Source: Floccularia luteovirens
Lineage: Eukaryota; Basidiomycota; Agaricomycetes; Agaricales; Squamanitaceae
Direction of reading: 5' to 3'
DNA: 64,000 nt
NCBI GenBank assembly: GCA_009739215.1
Contig: VSJF01000006.1
Location: 1,922,001-1,986,000 of the forward strand
A model generated the notes under the pieces. The model was given only the letters and a program-made list of their open reading frames with translations. It was not told where the DNA came from and did not search any database. This document shows, piece after piece, positions 23,857 through 35,991 of the stretch. Within the stretch, counting starts at the first letter, position 1. Each line of letters begins with the position of its first letter. The position numbers and the translations under genes were made by a program.

Positions 23857-25340
23857 TCATGAAGGTGTGCTGGCAATTAAGACCTAAAGATGGTTATCAC
23901 TAAGAAATTGCACATGAACACAGCTTGCTTACTGCAGATGGAGTTAGTCCTAGATCTTTGAGGGACTTTGAAAAATCTGAACGAGAAAAGTTTTTTCTGC
24001 AGCGAAAAAAGAGTAAGCTTTTCGATCGGTTGAAAAGAAAAATACGGAAGAAATAACCTTGGAAAGTGTTGCGCAAACTCAACTGTGTCAACGTCCACAG
24101 TAAGCAATTGACCAGCGAGAAACTCGGCAACCTCTCTGAGTGCTGAAAGTAGCTTAAAATAAGAAAATATCCCAATCAAAAAATTTATTAAACTTACGGG
24201 CATCACTTGACAATGTCGTGGTGTACGGCTGACCACCCGAGGCCATGCGTATCTGCAGCCTTGTTTCTTTAAACTCCTTGCTAGTAGTAGATGCGGGGGC
24301 AGTCGCTCTCGCAACAGGTGTTGCATTCGCAGATTCTGTGATCGGAACTTGCTGACCATCACGCAGGGCCTTTTCTCTAGCTGTCTTTTCCGCTCTAGCC
24401 TTCCTATCCGCTTCAATCTGTGCTTTCACAGCTGCTTTGGCTCGAGCATCTTCAATTTTTTCTGCAGAATTTTTTTTTGAAAATTGGGGAATGTGTAGAA
24501 TGAGAATTATAAATTATAAAGACTTACCTCGTTTTTTTGCTTCCGCTTCCTTCTTTGCCTCTTTGAGTTTCAAATCCTCTTTGATTTTGTTCATATCCTG
24601 ATGAATATTATTGATATCCGTATAATAAATCGTTGTTCAAGATTTGATGGGACACGCACTTTACCAGCTTTACGCCGGAGAGTTTCATTTGCTTTTTGTT
24701 CTTTAGCTTCCTCCATCGCTTTCTTGGCCCTTTTCTCCGCCATCCTTTCTCTCAATTCTGCAAGCCTTTCCTTTTTCTCTTCTTCGGTCAGCGGCTTAAT
24801 CTGAAATGTACATGGGGATTAGTTCTTTAATTTATAAAAAGAAAAAGTATTGCTGACCTCTTCGGTGGATTCTTCAAACTGGTCATGCCCGCTCTTTTCT
24901 GCATGGAAGTTAGCAAGGGCGGTGTTCCTGAAGATCTTGCCACATTCTGAACATTTGATGCTCTATAGTGGATCATGGCTAGGTCAGAACAATTAGGATC
25001 CTTATCCAGACAATATGAAATACCTTTGCTTCCACTTCGTTGCTCGCAGCAACACCAAGGCTTTTCAGAGCTTCAGCATCTTCCATATCAACATCATCAT
25101 CCATCGCCTGCTGATTAGTGCTGGTAGACGACTGAGCGACATTTGACAGGTCGGGAACAGGTTCTCCTTCATGTTCTAGGATATGATCCATAGCGGGCTG
25201 TAGGCCACGGTTCCCAGTAGCTTTCAATGCCCCTATTTTGAAATGAGATACAACAATGTGTGTATAGAACATGAATTGGCGAACATTCAACTCGATTAGG
25301 GTCAAACCCCATGCCTAATAGTGTGTCTTTGTCGCCTGCC
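23857..25340 (-). CDS. UBA / C2H2 zinc finger / UBX-domain protein (UBXN1-like)
   Basis: Cdc48/p97 cofactor that binds ubiquitin, by family. Start ATG 25340. Residues 1-45 form a UBA domain (LLGMGFDPNRVEWALKATG after a 52-nt intron at 25233-25284). A C2H2 finger follows (CSECGKIFRN...FHAEKSGH), then a long charged coiled coil (EEEKKERLAELRERM), a spacer, and a C-terminal UBX domain (TRLQIRMASGGQ, LREVAEFLAGQL, KSLKDLGLTPSAVLIA). The last exon is tiny: GCA joins to GTC across a 50-nt intron, restoring the expected LTPSAVLIA end. It shares a short divergent promoter region with the next gene. Confidence 0.85.
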
Positions 25341-25457
25341 ATGATTGCAAAAGTATTCCTTGCAAGTCGTGACTCGTCAAGAGTCGCGTTCCGACGCGAG
25401 TCCAACAAAGCATAGACAAATACAGTTATCTTATCTTATCTGGTACTCTGGGGTCGT

Positions 25458-26648
25458 ATGTGGCGCCGCTTGAGTATAGACTCAAACTTCAACAACAACC
25501 ACAATACCAAAATAATGGCTGGCATGTTCCATTTCCTTACTCAATTCTCTTCGACATTAACCAAGTTCATTATTTAGGCTCATCTAAAAGTGCTCTTATT
25601 CTCGGTGCAACTGGTCAGACTGGCCGTGCACTACTTCAACAGCTACTTGGCTCACCATACTACTCACGTGTTGGCGAGTATGGTCGCAAGGTAACAGCTA
25701 CAGAGAATATCACTGTTGGTGCAGATAAACTCGAGCAAAAAGTCATTGACTTTGAGAAGCTTGAGACGGCGGGTTTGCAGGAGGGTCATTGGGATGTCGT
25801 GTACATTGCGTATGTTTGTCTCTCCTGGAAATTCGTTGTCTTACCCACTAACATGTAACATTAGACTGGGAACCACAAAAAAACTTGCTGGCAGTGCTGA
25901 GAATTTCCAGAAAATTGATAGAGAGTAAGTCGGCCTATTAGTTGGCTAACTTCTGAGACCCCTAATAATCCTTTCCCGTCAGCTATGTCATTAATGCTGC
26001 TAAACTCGCTAAAAGCGAGGACGCGCAATTGCAACAACGCCTTGTCTACGTCTCTGTGCGTCGATAGCTCCACAATCCTTTTCATGAAGCAATAAGCTAA
26101 CTTATCAATAGTCCGTTGGTGCAAATTCATCATCATCAATGCTTTATTCAAGGTAAGACAAATTGGCATGTATTCGTTGGACCTCTCAATCCGTTTTATT
26201 TTAGGAGCAAAGGTGAAACAGAAGAAGGGCTTGCAAAACTTGGTTACAACGACACGCTAATATTGAGGCCAGCATTCTTACAAGATACTAATAGGGAGGA
26301 CTCTAGGATAGTCGAAACTATTTTTGGGTGTGTTTCTTTCATCTGATACATTATTTGGACAGGACATTAATTGCTTCTATTCAGGAAATTGACCAGTGTT
26401 CTCCAACACTTTAGTTCAAGTATCGAAATAAAAGTGAGCACAATGCTATTTTTTTCCTTCTTCGTAATCTAACTCTCAACAAGATCCCCGTTCTTGCGCG
26501 GGCCATGTATCTCGCCGGGAAACTTGGCTCCGAGGCTTTACCTCCTGCTGTTAATTCTACCAAAGTAGAAAAAGGTGGTGCAGTCTTCACATTGATAGAA
26601 AACAGTGGCCTGCTCGAATTGGGAAAGTTTGAAGAGACCCAAAATTAA
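25458..26648 (+). CDS. FMP52/HTATIP2-like NAD(P)-binding short-chain reductase
   Basis: Atypical short-chain dehydrogenase of the TIP30/FMP52 group; fungal FMP52 is a mitochondrial protein of unclear substrate. The nucleotide-binding motif ALILGATGQTGRALL lies near the N-terminus, and YSRSKGETEE supplies the Y-x3-K catalytic pair. The ending LIENSGLLELGKFEE is typical. Exons follow small introns with clean gt/ag signals (for example 25812-25863, 25926-25980). The start is inferred: ATG 25458 spliced over a 105-nt intron gives MWRRLSSSKSALILGATG; another start cannot be excluded. Confidence 0.75.
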
Positions 26649-26962
26649 GAACTCGTAAAGTTAAATTTTCATTGTTCAAAGTCACAATTTCAAACTGGTG
26701 GTTTTATTGAATACAAAACGAATCGATTTTCAAAAATATTGTAGAGTCTATCATATAAAGCAAGCTAACTACGCAAGGTTCCATGAGGGTATTATCAATA
26801 ATAAGATATAAATGCAGTAAAATCAAATGAATGTGATTGTTGTAGGATAGATTGAGATTGTTAAAGAATGAGAGGCTGTAGATTTCATGTCACGGACACG
26901 AACAACTTTGACAAGTTATGAATACACATGGGGGAAAAAAGAGGAATGTCAGAGCAAGAAAA
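26649..26962. other. convergent 3' spacer
   Basis: Lies between the 3' ends of the FMP52-like gene and the coiled-coil gene. No coding signal. It presumably holds both terminators. Confidence 0.5.
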
Positions 26963-29065
26963 TCAACCACTCCGCCGATGTACAAGTGGGGTAGCGGGTG
27001 TAATTTTCGTCGAAAACATTGGGAATGGTAGTGAATACCGTTTTGTCAATGTACGTAATTTGGTGTAAGGGTTACTTATCGAGTTCTGGCGAACAAGCGA
27101 AGCAATACGCTCGGATGGGGATTTCGGGGAGTCAGCTTGCATCCAGATGGAAGGGATGTCTCGGCTTGGCTGTGTGGGTTGCGCTGCTGGATTGAATAAA
27201 GCTTTATGAATCTCTTTCAGGCAATATCATATGAAAAAAACACTCACTTTTTTTGCCTAATACTGAAGGATGTCTCTGGGGAGCAAGTCGCATTTCATGA
27301 ACTTCATTATCTTCACCTTCTAGAGGTAGAGGGACAAGGTCTGGTTTTGGGGGTGTACGAGGTACGACTTGAATTTCACTAGAAGACGACTGTGGTCGAA
27401 TGTAGATGTCGTCACGCGTTGCTGGTCCACGGAACGATGAAGGTGGAGGAGGTGGAATGCTCTCTAAACTTGTTCGTCTCCGACGCGCCTGGCGGGCATA
27501 ATGATCGAGAGAGTTATCGTTACCTCCGTTGAAAGTAAGTAGCGTGGATGAAGCACGGGTTCCTGCGGGCGAAGGGAGGGACGAACTAAATTGGAAGGGG
27601 AAATCGGGTATTGGTGGGTCTTGTGGCAATTTTTGGCTACTCTGTTTACGTCCATGGTTCCTATACGAAAACCGGAGGCTCCCCTGAGAGGCTCGCAAGC
27701 TACGCTTTCGTGCAGCTGAAACAAGGGAAACACGACTTGAATCGGCCCTGTTGATACTGCGTGTGCTTTTGTGGCTTTTGGTGCTATGGTTACTGCGAAC
27801 GCTAACTGTGTCTGGAACATCCTCAGGCGCTGTATCTCGTATTGTTGAACTCGGCAAAGTCTGCAATGGGGTTGAAGAAGACGCCATTGGCTCCACAGTG
27901 AGTATCTTTGGTGATATTGGTCTGAGGGAGAGTCCAGGAGATGAGGGAGATTTAGAAACAGGTATAACCTCTGCCCTCTCGATAATAGGCTCGTCTTGGT
28001 ATTCTGTTAGTATGGCATCATCTATATCATCAATCTCCTTCGCCATAGATTCTGCCTGTTTCCAGGCCTCCTCAAGCTCTGCTTGAAGTTGTTCATTCTT
28101 TTCTCTGGCTTGTATTAGTTCGGCGGTTCGACGACCGTAACTAGCATTCAACTATCTCAGGGTTATCACCTTCTCCGAAAATGAACAAGAAATTTTTTTT
28201 TTGCGACTTACCTTGCGTAACGCAATTGCCAATGCACCCGCCCAATGTGCTTCCAAGAGTTTCGTAACTTGAACAATCTGATCGGAGAGCCGCATAAGAT
28301 CCTCAACAAGTTTATCACATTCGGCTACTGTTTCTGACAACTGGACGGTGAGCTTGCCAACTATGGAGCTGTCCCCATGATTACTGGAGCCGGAGGTAGA
28401 ATTGAGAGCCTGCATGAGCATTGTTCTCCTGTGAACGAGAAAGCGATATCTGCTTTGTGAGGTACCACGCAGGGTCTCGAGGCGTTCGAGTTCATTAGGT
28501 AAAGTCTTATCAAGCAAGTCAAGGGATAGAAGTCGGATAAAGGACTCGCGTGAAGAAGAGCGGATCGCACGAGATACGATGTCTTGCAGCTCTCGAGAAT
28601 CAAATTTCCCTGCATCTGGGTGAGTAACAGTGGTGTGGAAAGAAAAAGTGATGATTGCGCACAAACTGCAGCCTCCATCGGCAAGCCTTTCCATGGCACA
28701 GGAGTTGATTCAAAGTTAAGAGTGGGTGGCGAAACGAGTTTAGGAAGGGTAGGAACTGCCTTGAAAGCGATATTTGTATCTGCAGGACGCGGGGTCGCTT
28801 CTTCATATGGGGGTGCAGGTTGTGTGGGGGAGTCTTCGGTAATGACGGGTAGAATGCCTTTGGAGTTTGGACGAGAGGATGATGGGGAAGGTAGCATAGG
28901 TTGTACGGGTTCGGATGTTGTAATTGGATCGAGAGCTGGAGCAGGGGGCGAACGACTTTCACGAAATGATGCACGACTCCTAGTGCGAGGACCCATTGGT
29001 TGAATTAATGGTCTGTTACGCATAGAGCCCGAGCGTGAGAGGGATGTCGAGTTGAGATCGGCCAT
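26963..29065 (-). CDS. conserved fungal coiled-coil protein, function unknown
   Basis: Start ATG 29065 (MADLNSTSLSRSGSM). The first ~140 residues are Ser/Pro-rich and disordered. A conserved core follows: LPMEAAVYAGKFDSRELQDIVSRAIR after a 48-nt intron, then SFIRLLSLDLLDKTLPNELERL, then two coiled-coil segments (VAECDKLVEDLMRLSDQIVQV and ELIQAREKNEQLQAELEEAW). The C-terminal half is basic, Ser-rich and low-complexity, ending in a short exon (LVRQNSIS...RRSG, stop 26963). The core resembles fungal proteins described as up-regulated during septation (Uds1), but I cannot confirm that family. Confidence 0.6.
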
Positions 29066-29620
29066 GTCGACCTTGATATCGCGGTTGAGTTGAGTTGAGG
29101 GAGTTGCTCTAAGTAACAATAAATCGGTTTATGTTGATTGGTGAAAATACGGGGACAACACAGCTCTTCCTTCCAACGGTCTCGGACAAACACCGGCCTG
29201 ACCGTCGACCCTTGATGTATTCTTATTAACCGATATCGATGTATACTGTACATTCCAGTACATAACATCATTCTCACCATCACTGAGATCAGCAGAGCGA
29301 ACTGAAACCCGAGCTCTACTGATGCGGCAGTGCAATAACAACGTGCTAGCCTTTCAAAATTAGATCCATTTGTATGTTATTCATCACAGCCATATAACAT
29401 ACTTTGACTCAATCTGGCAGATACTTATTACAATGTCTTAACCCCAACTTTCCCTCCCACAAGGACATCCCGGGACTAAAATGTTCTTCTTTATATCACA
29501 AGATCTTACACCCTATTATAGCTCAGTTCCCAACACCGGTTCTTTGCATCTTTCCTTCCCAGAGTCCACATTCCAGTGCACTGCCTTATCATACAACAGC
29601 TGCTACCCCCACCTTGAAGA
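29066..29620. promoter_or_regulatory. divergent promoter region (coiled-coil gene / transporter 1)
   Basis: 555 bp between two divergent starts. The part from about 29405 to 29620 recurs, diverged, before transporter 2 (32285-32524), so it belongs to the tandem duplication and includes the transporter promoter (shared blocks: acaccggttctttgca, cactgcc-tatcataca). No TATA box that I would call with confidence. Confidence 0.5.
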
Positions 29621-31994
29621 ATGTCTCTACAACTTGAAAAGAACGAATCAATTCAACATCAGTCTACAGATACATCTTCCAAGGAAGTTCTCGATGATGT
29701 ACACACTGACATTGACCCGTTGGCCGAACGGCGCCTTCTGAGAAAAATGGATATAGTCCTTCTGCCAATGTTCACTTTGATGTGTATGTGGTTATATTCA
29801 TCCTCTGCCGTACATGTTAATCAATCATCATCGTAGATTGTCTAAACTTCATTGATAGGTTGGAGCGGGCCATTTTTAAAATTTGGGGTTCTACCAAGAT
29901 CCTAACAACCACTTCTACAGAACAGCAATCGGTAACGCACGGATTGCTGGTAATAATGTTCTTCAGCCCAATGATACGAGGCTGACTTGATTATATTGGT
30001 AGGCTTGGAGAACGACCTCGGCATGAAAGGTTTTGACTTGAACATTGCTCTCACGGTGTTCTACATATTTGTACACCCCATCAATTCATCTTCCCTAAAT
30101 TGTATTGTTTCTGACACACCAGTAGTACACAGTCACTGAAGTTCCAGCGAACCTCGTAACAAAACGATTCGGTGCCACATGGTTGGCATTTTTAATCTTT
30201 GCCTTTGGTGTTATTACAATAGGTTCTGCCTTTGTCAAATCGTATGCTGGTCTGTTGATCACGCGTGTCTTCCTTGGAATGGCAGAGTCTGGTACATTGG
30301 TATGTGCTTTGTACATTTCAGAATAAGAGGGTGATTAATTCATATATAGCCGGGACTCGTATATATGCTGTCGCGTGTAAATGCTTATGATCTTTTTTTT
30401 CGAATTTACCTATGACATCTCATTTTTCAACCCAGTTTTATCGCCGCAAGGAAGTTGTCCTAAGGATCGGAATCTTCTTCGGCGTCTCGCCTGCTCTTGC
30501 TGGTGCTTGTACGGCATCAACTCTTCATTTCCTTTCCATATCCTCATCATTCTATAGTTGGTGGACTTCTGGCCTCTGGCCTCCTATCGATTCCGGATTT
30601 TAGTCTTCTTGTTCGTTGGCGGAAAGTAATCTCATCTCATTGGTACAGACAATAATCTCGGTACTAAGCATTTGATTTTACCAAGATCTTCTTCATTGAA
30701 GGTTTATAAAAACATTCCTTATAATTGAAACAAACACTCACCCAGTAACTTATGCGTTTAGGACTCATCACCACAATATATGGCATTATTTTATTTTTCA
30801 TATTACCAGATGATCCCCGGACAACACGATTATTCAATGAAGAAGAGCGCGCACTAGCAATTGCCCGGCTAGATGCTGATTCTGTAGTAAAGAACGGTAA
30901 CAGAAGAGAAGACACAACCATAAAATTGATCTTGCGGTCCTTCAACTTGCAGGTCCGTCTTATGATAACATACCCATCCAGCAACCACATTAACATTGTA
31001 TACTCCAAGACGTCTCTTATTGTCATTTGTTATCTAATGATAAACATATCCTTCCAGGGTCTGAGCTTATTTCTACCCACGGTTGTTAATGGCCGTAAGT
31101 CATCCAAGTCCAAGTCACTCCACAACCTAACTCGTTTGTAGTTGGTCATTTCAGTTCGTATTTCGAATGAGCGCGAGTGAAACAAAATTCAATAGAATTT
31201 GAAAATCTAGCTACGGTACAAGTTCAGTTACGGACAGTTCCTCCTTTCCTGGTTGGTTCCTGCTGGGCGGTGATTTCTGGATATGTTTGCTTCCGCACAA
31301 AGCTGCGGGGACCCATCATCTTTGCTTCAGCAATCCTATCAGTTGTCGGCTATGCTATTTCCATTGCAACAACAAACCAACATGCACGGTTAGCTTCTTT
31401 TTTATTTTGACTGGTCAGACATGTTGCCTTATCTGTATGTAGATATGGAGCCTGCTTCCTTTCCGTCGCTGGAGGGTCTGCGGTGGGACCTCTGGTGCCT
31501 ATCTTTATTCATATATTATCATTATGATCTCTTATCTATGATTGACAAGCTCTTGACGTGGGGAGTGGACAATGCTGCTCCAGATACTGTCCGTGCAATC
31601 ACGTCAGGTGTCATTGCAGGTTAGTTAGTTATCGTTATCCAGAATTTTGGTGTGTCTAATTTTAGCAACATTATCAAAGGTCTGGGCACTTTAGGATCAA
31701 TTATCGCGTGGGTCTCGCTTCAAGCCTGCTATTCGGATTCACTGACAAAAGCATTAATTATGTAGTGTTTGGACATACCTTCCAACAGATAGTCCGAATT
31801 ATCATCATGGAAATTCCCTCAACCTTGCGACTTGCTGCACCATATGTGTGATCATTCTAACTATTATGTTATATCTTCACCTGGAAAATTTGAAGCGCGA
31901 ACGAGGAGAAAGGGACTACCGATTGGAAGGGAAAACTACGAAAGAAATTGAAGAATTAGGTTATCTACATCCTCGTTTCCATTTCCAGTTATAA
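29621..31994 (+). CDS. Dal5/TNA1-type MFS anion transporter, tandem copy 1
   Basis: Plasma-membrane permease of the anion:cation symporter (Dal5, allantoate/nicotinate) family. More than ten short exons join cleanly: LPMFTLM-YCLNFIDR-TAIGNARIAG, LENDLGMKGFDLNIALTVFYIF, YTVTEVPANLVTKRFG, LLITRVFLGMAESGTLPGLVYML, SRFYRRKEVVLRIGIFFG, AFGGLLASGLLSIPDF, GLITTIYGIILFFILPDDP, SFNLQTSLIVICYLMINI, FQGLSLFLPTVVNG, TVPPFLVGSCWAVISGYV, WGVDNAAPDTVRAITSGVIAG and a C-terminal ENLKRERGERDYRLEGK tail. This gives about 12 predicted membrane helices, the usual size. I see no disruption. The substrate (nicotinate, allantoate, pantothenate or another organic anion) cannot be told. Confidence 0.85.
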
Positions 31995-32524
31995 CTTACG
32001 AAAATAATGTAAATGATATTTGTTTCTCATGACCTGCAATTATTATATGTAATAAAGATATAACAAATAATATTAATGATAAACTCCACATGTCTTTTTC
32101 TGTTCCACTCAAGCCAGGTCAGGTCGCGTCCCTGTAAAAGAAAGATCCCTCTGAGAGAGAAGTTGGCATCCGACAGGGTACCGCTTGTTAAGTACCACGC
32201 ATAAGTATATTACCGATCACAGTCACTTCCGCTCAACAATTCTTTAAAACCCTCGTAGGGGCGTTGCCCACTTAACATACCATTAACATAATCTGACAGA
32301 TACTTACTTTACTGAACTTAACGCCCAACTTTCGCTCCCACACGGACAATCTCACTATGTTCTTTATATCAGAAGACCTGACATACATCTCATAATACCT
32401 TTTAAACACCGGTTCTTTGCACCATTCCTACTCAGAGCCACTTTTCCTCCCCAGAGCCGGCCATCGCCCCCATTCTAGTGCACTGCCCTATCATACAATA
32501 GCTGCTACCCCCATCTTGAAAAAA
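31995..32524 (+). other. duplication junction with a copied 5' end of the cardiolipin synthase gene
   Basis: From about 32070 to 32210 the sequence repeats the upstream region and first exon of the cardiolipin synthase gene (34945-35080): same aataaagatataacaaataa leader, ATGTCTTTTTCTGT start, and ggcatccgacagggtacc. The copy has stops (after a shortened reading from 32090) and ends without the enzyme. The remainder (32285-32524) is the duplicated transporter promoter. It marks the right boundary of the segment duplicated in tandem. Confidence 0.75.
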
Positions 32525-34864
32525 ATGTCTCTACAACTTGAAAAGAACGAATCAATACAACATCAGGTCTATAACAAGCACAACTTCCAAGGAAGCTCTT
32601 GATGATGTACACCCTGAAATTGACCCGTTGGCCGAACGGCGTCTTCTGAGGAAGATGGATATAACCCTTCTGCCAATGTTCACTTTGATGTGTATGTGGC
32701 TATATCCATCCTCTGCTATATACTTTACTCAATCATCATCGTAGATTGTGTAAATTTCATTGATAGGTTGGAACAGGCTGTGTTTAAATTTGGGGTCCTA
32801 ACAACCACCCCTACAGAACAGCAATTGGAAATGCACGAATAGCTGGTAATAATGTCCTCCAGCCCAATAATACAAGGCTAATTTTATATTGGTAGGCTTG
32901 GAGAACGACCTCGGCATGAAAGGTTTTGACTTGAACATTGCTCTCACGGTGTTCTACATATTTGTACACCCCATCAATTCATCTTCCCTAAATTGTATTG
33001 TTTCTGACACACCAGTAGTACACAGTCACTGAAGTTCCAGCGAACCTCGTAACAAAACGATTCGGTGCCAATTGGTTGGCATTTTTAATCTTTGCCTTTG
33101 GTGTGATTGCTATAGGCTCTGCCTTTGTCAAATCATATACTGGACTGTTGGTTACGCGTGTCTTCCTTGGAATGGCAGAGTCTGGTACATTGGTATGTGT
33201 TTTGCGTGCGTTTCAGAATAAGAATGTGATCATTTTATATTAGCCGGGACTCGTATACCTGCTGTCGCGTGTAAATGCTTATGATCCTTTTTTTGGAATA
33301 ATTGTTTTCATTGACAAACCTAGTTTTATCGCCGCAAGGAAGTCGTATTAAGGATCGGTATCTTCTTCGGCGTCTCGCCCGCTCTTGCTGGTGCTTGTAC
33401 GATATCAAATCTTCATTTCCTTTTCAATATTTTCATGGTTCTGTAGTTGGTGGACTTTTGGCCTCTGGTCTCCTGTCGATTCCGGATTTTAGTCTTCTTG
33501 TTCGTTGGCGGAAAGTGATCTCATCTCATTTGTAAAGACAATGACCCCAGTACTGATTATTTGACTCGATCAAGATCTTCTTCATTGAAGGTAAAGAATC
33601 CCTCCGTATGATTGAAAGCAAGGCTAATCTGGCAGAAACTTATACATCTAGGACTCATCACCGCCGCATATGGCATTATTTTATTTTTCATATTACCAGA
33701 TGACCCCCAGACAACGCGATTATTCAATGAAGAAGAGCGCGCGTTAGCAATTGCCCGGTTAGACGCTGACTCTGTTGTAAAGAACGGCAACAGAAGAGAA
33801 GACACAACCATAAAATTGATCTTGCGGTCCTTCAACTTCCAGGTTTGTCTTATTATAACATATCCATCCAGTAACCACATTAATATTGCATACTCCAAGA
33901 CGTCTCTTATTGTTATAAGTTTTCTAATGATGAACATATCCTTCCAGGGTTTGAGCTTATTTCTACCCACCGTTATTAATAGCCGTAAGTCATCCAAGTC
34001 CAAGTCATTTCACAACTTAACTCTTTTGTAGTTGGTCACTTTAGTTCGCATTTCAAATGAGCGCAAGTAAATTAAATTTAACAGAATTTTATATCTAGCT
34101 ACGGTACAAGCCCAGCTACGGACAGTTCCTCCTTTCCTGGTTGGTTCCTGCTGGGCGGTGATTTCTGGATATGTTTGCTTCCGCACAAAGCTGCGGGGAC
34201 CCATCATCTTTGCTTCAGCGCTCCTGGCAGTTGCCGGTTATGCTATTTCCATTGCAACAACAAACCAACACGCACGGTCGGCTTCCTTCCATTTTGCCTG
34301 TCCAGACATGTTCCCTCATCCGCATGCAGATATGGAGCCTGCTTCCTGTCCATTGCTGGGGGCTCTGCGGTGGGACCTCTGGTGTGTTATTTATTAGTTA
34401 TCATTATCATTACTGACCTATGATTGACAAGCTCTTGACGTGGGGAGTGGACAATGCTGCTCCAGATACTGTCCGTGCAATCACATCAGGTGTCATTGCA
34501 GGTTAGTTATCTAAATTTTAATGTCTCCAATTTTAACAACTTGATCAAAGGTTTGGGCGCCATAGGATCAATTATCGCGTAGGTCTTGTTTCAAGTTTAG
34601 TATTCGGACTGACTGACTGAAGTATAATTACGTAGTGTTTGGACATACCTTCCAACAGATAGTCCGAATTATCATCATGGCAATTCACTCAACCTTGCGA
34701 CTTGCTGCACCATATGCGTAACCACTCTAATCATTATGCTTTATCTTCATCTGGAAAACTTGAAGCGCGAACGAGGGGAAAGAGACTATCGATTGGAAGG
34801 GAAAACTGCGAAAGAAATTGAAGAATTAGGATACTTACATCCTCGTTTCCGTTTCCAGTTATAA
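32525..34864 (+). CDS. Dal5/TNA1-type MFS anion transporter, tandem copy 2 (N-terminal frameshift)
   Basis: Same exon plan as copy 1, with matching introns: YCVNFIDR, LENDLGMKGFDLNIALTVFY, YTVTEVPANLVTKRFGANWL, LLVTRVFLGMAESGTL, SRFYRRKEVVLRIGIFFG, TAAYGIILFFILPDDPQTTR, TSLIVISFLMMNI and the same C-terminal tail. It differs in the first exon: the stretch after CAT CAG is 25 nt instead of 21, which moves ATG 32525 out of frame with EALDDVHPEIDPL. Unless translation starts further in, the protein would end after about 20 residues. The rest of the gene is intact, so the lesion is recent. Confidence 0.75.
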
Positions 34865-34964
34865 AATATGTAAAATAATTTAAATAATATTCGTTTCCCA
34901 CGACCTGCAATTGATACAAGTATGTAATAAAGATATAACAAATAATAATAATGATAAACTCCGC

Positions 34965-35991
34965 ATGTCTTTTTCTGTTTCGTTACTCAGGTCGCGTCTC
35001 TGTAAAAATAAGATTCCAGAGACATGTTGGCATCCGACAGGGTACCGGTTGTTCAGCACCACTCATATACGGAGGGACATTGAAACAAAAAGCAAACCAA
35101 CTCTTCGGGAGAACATCTACACGATTCCGAACTTGTTGACAACATCGCGTATAATAGCCTGTCCCATCCTAGGTTGGTCGATTTTGGAAAACGACTTTCA
35201 TCTAGCCACTGGGCTCCTGGTTTATGCGGGCCTCACAGATCTGGTCTGCTTCGTCTTTTCTTCGAAATCAACTTTGCGTATCTGAAAAAGGGTCTTTTGA
35301 TAACAATATAAAGGTTGATGGATATTTGGCCCGTCGATTCAAAATGGACTCGGTGTTGGGAACGATCTTGGACCCGGCTGCAGACAAGGCATTGATGACG
35401 ACTTTGACAGTCACGTTAACTATGCAGGACCTTTTGCCTTGTGAGTAAGGGTATTTTTGACAGCTGGGGGCATCTTAATTTTTTGTACTTTCACAGTACC
35501 ATTAGCTGTAATTATATTGGGCCGTGATGCCCTTTTAAGTCTTTCAGCACTCTACATTCGGTATACGTCATTACCCCAACCTGTGCGTCAAAACAGAAGA
35601 CATCGTATCATGTCTGACTAATTATAATAGAAAACGTTTGCGCGATATTGGGATTTCTCTATTCCTTCTGCAGAGGTTCGACCAACAACAATCAGCAAAG
35701 TGAATCAAGTGTTACGAAATCTCAGTGTAGTGACTTACCCAACTCTTTGCAATAGGTAAATACTGCACTCCAGCTACTTCTGATGGGGTCAACCACTGTT
35801 AGTCCCGTTTTACCATTGGACCTCGCATTGCCACTACAGGGTCTACAGTACGTGTTAGCATGAAAAAATAACATTCTAAAGTAACTCTTCTCCTCAGGCT
35901 AATTGTTGCGTCAACAACTATCTGGAGTGGGTTTTCATACCTCTTTTCGAAAGACGCTGTTCGGATAGTAAGGCATAAGTCCCAAGATTGA
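34965..35991 (+). CDS. CRD1: cardiolipin synthase, mitochondrial (CDP-alcohol phosphatidyltransferase)
   Basis: Condenses CDP-diacylglycerol with phosphatidylglycerol in the inner mitochondrial membrane. Start ATG 34965; the first ~40 residues are basic and Ser-rich (MSFSVSLLRSRLCKNK), a probable import sequence. IPNLLTTSRIIACPILGW opens the membrane domain. The CDP-alcohol motif D-G-x2-A-R-x8-G-x3-D-x3-D is complete: DGYLARRF...GTILDPAADKALM (35320-35395), read across the intron 35246-35313. Further exons: PLAVIILGRDALLSLSALYIR, DFSIPSAEVRPTTISK, VNTALQLLLM, and SGFSYLFSKDAVR to the stop at 35991. Small introns all have usable signals. Confidence 0.85.
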
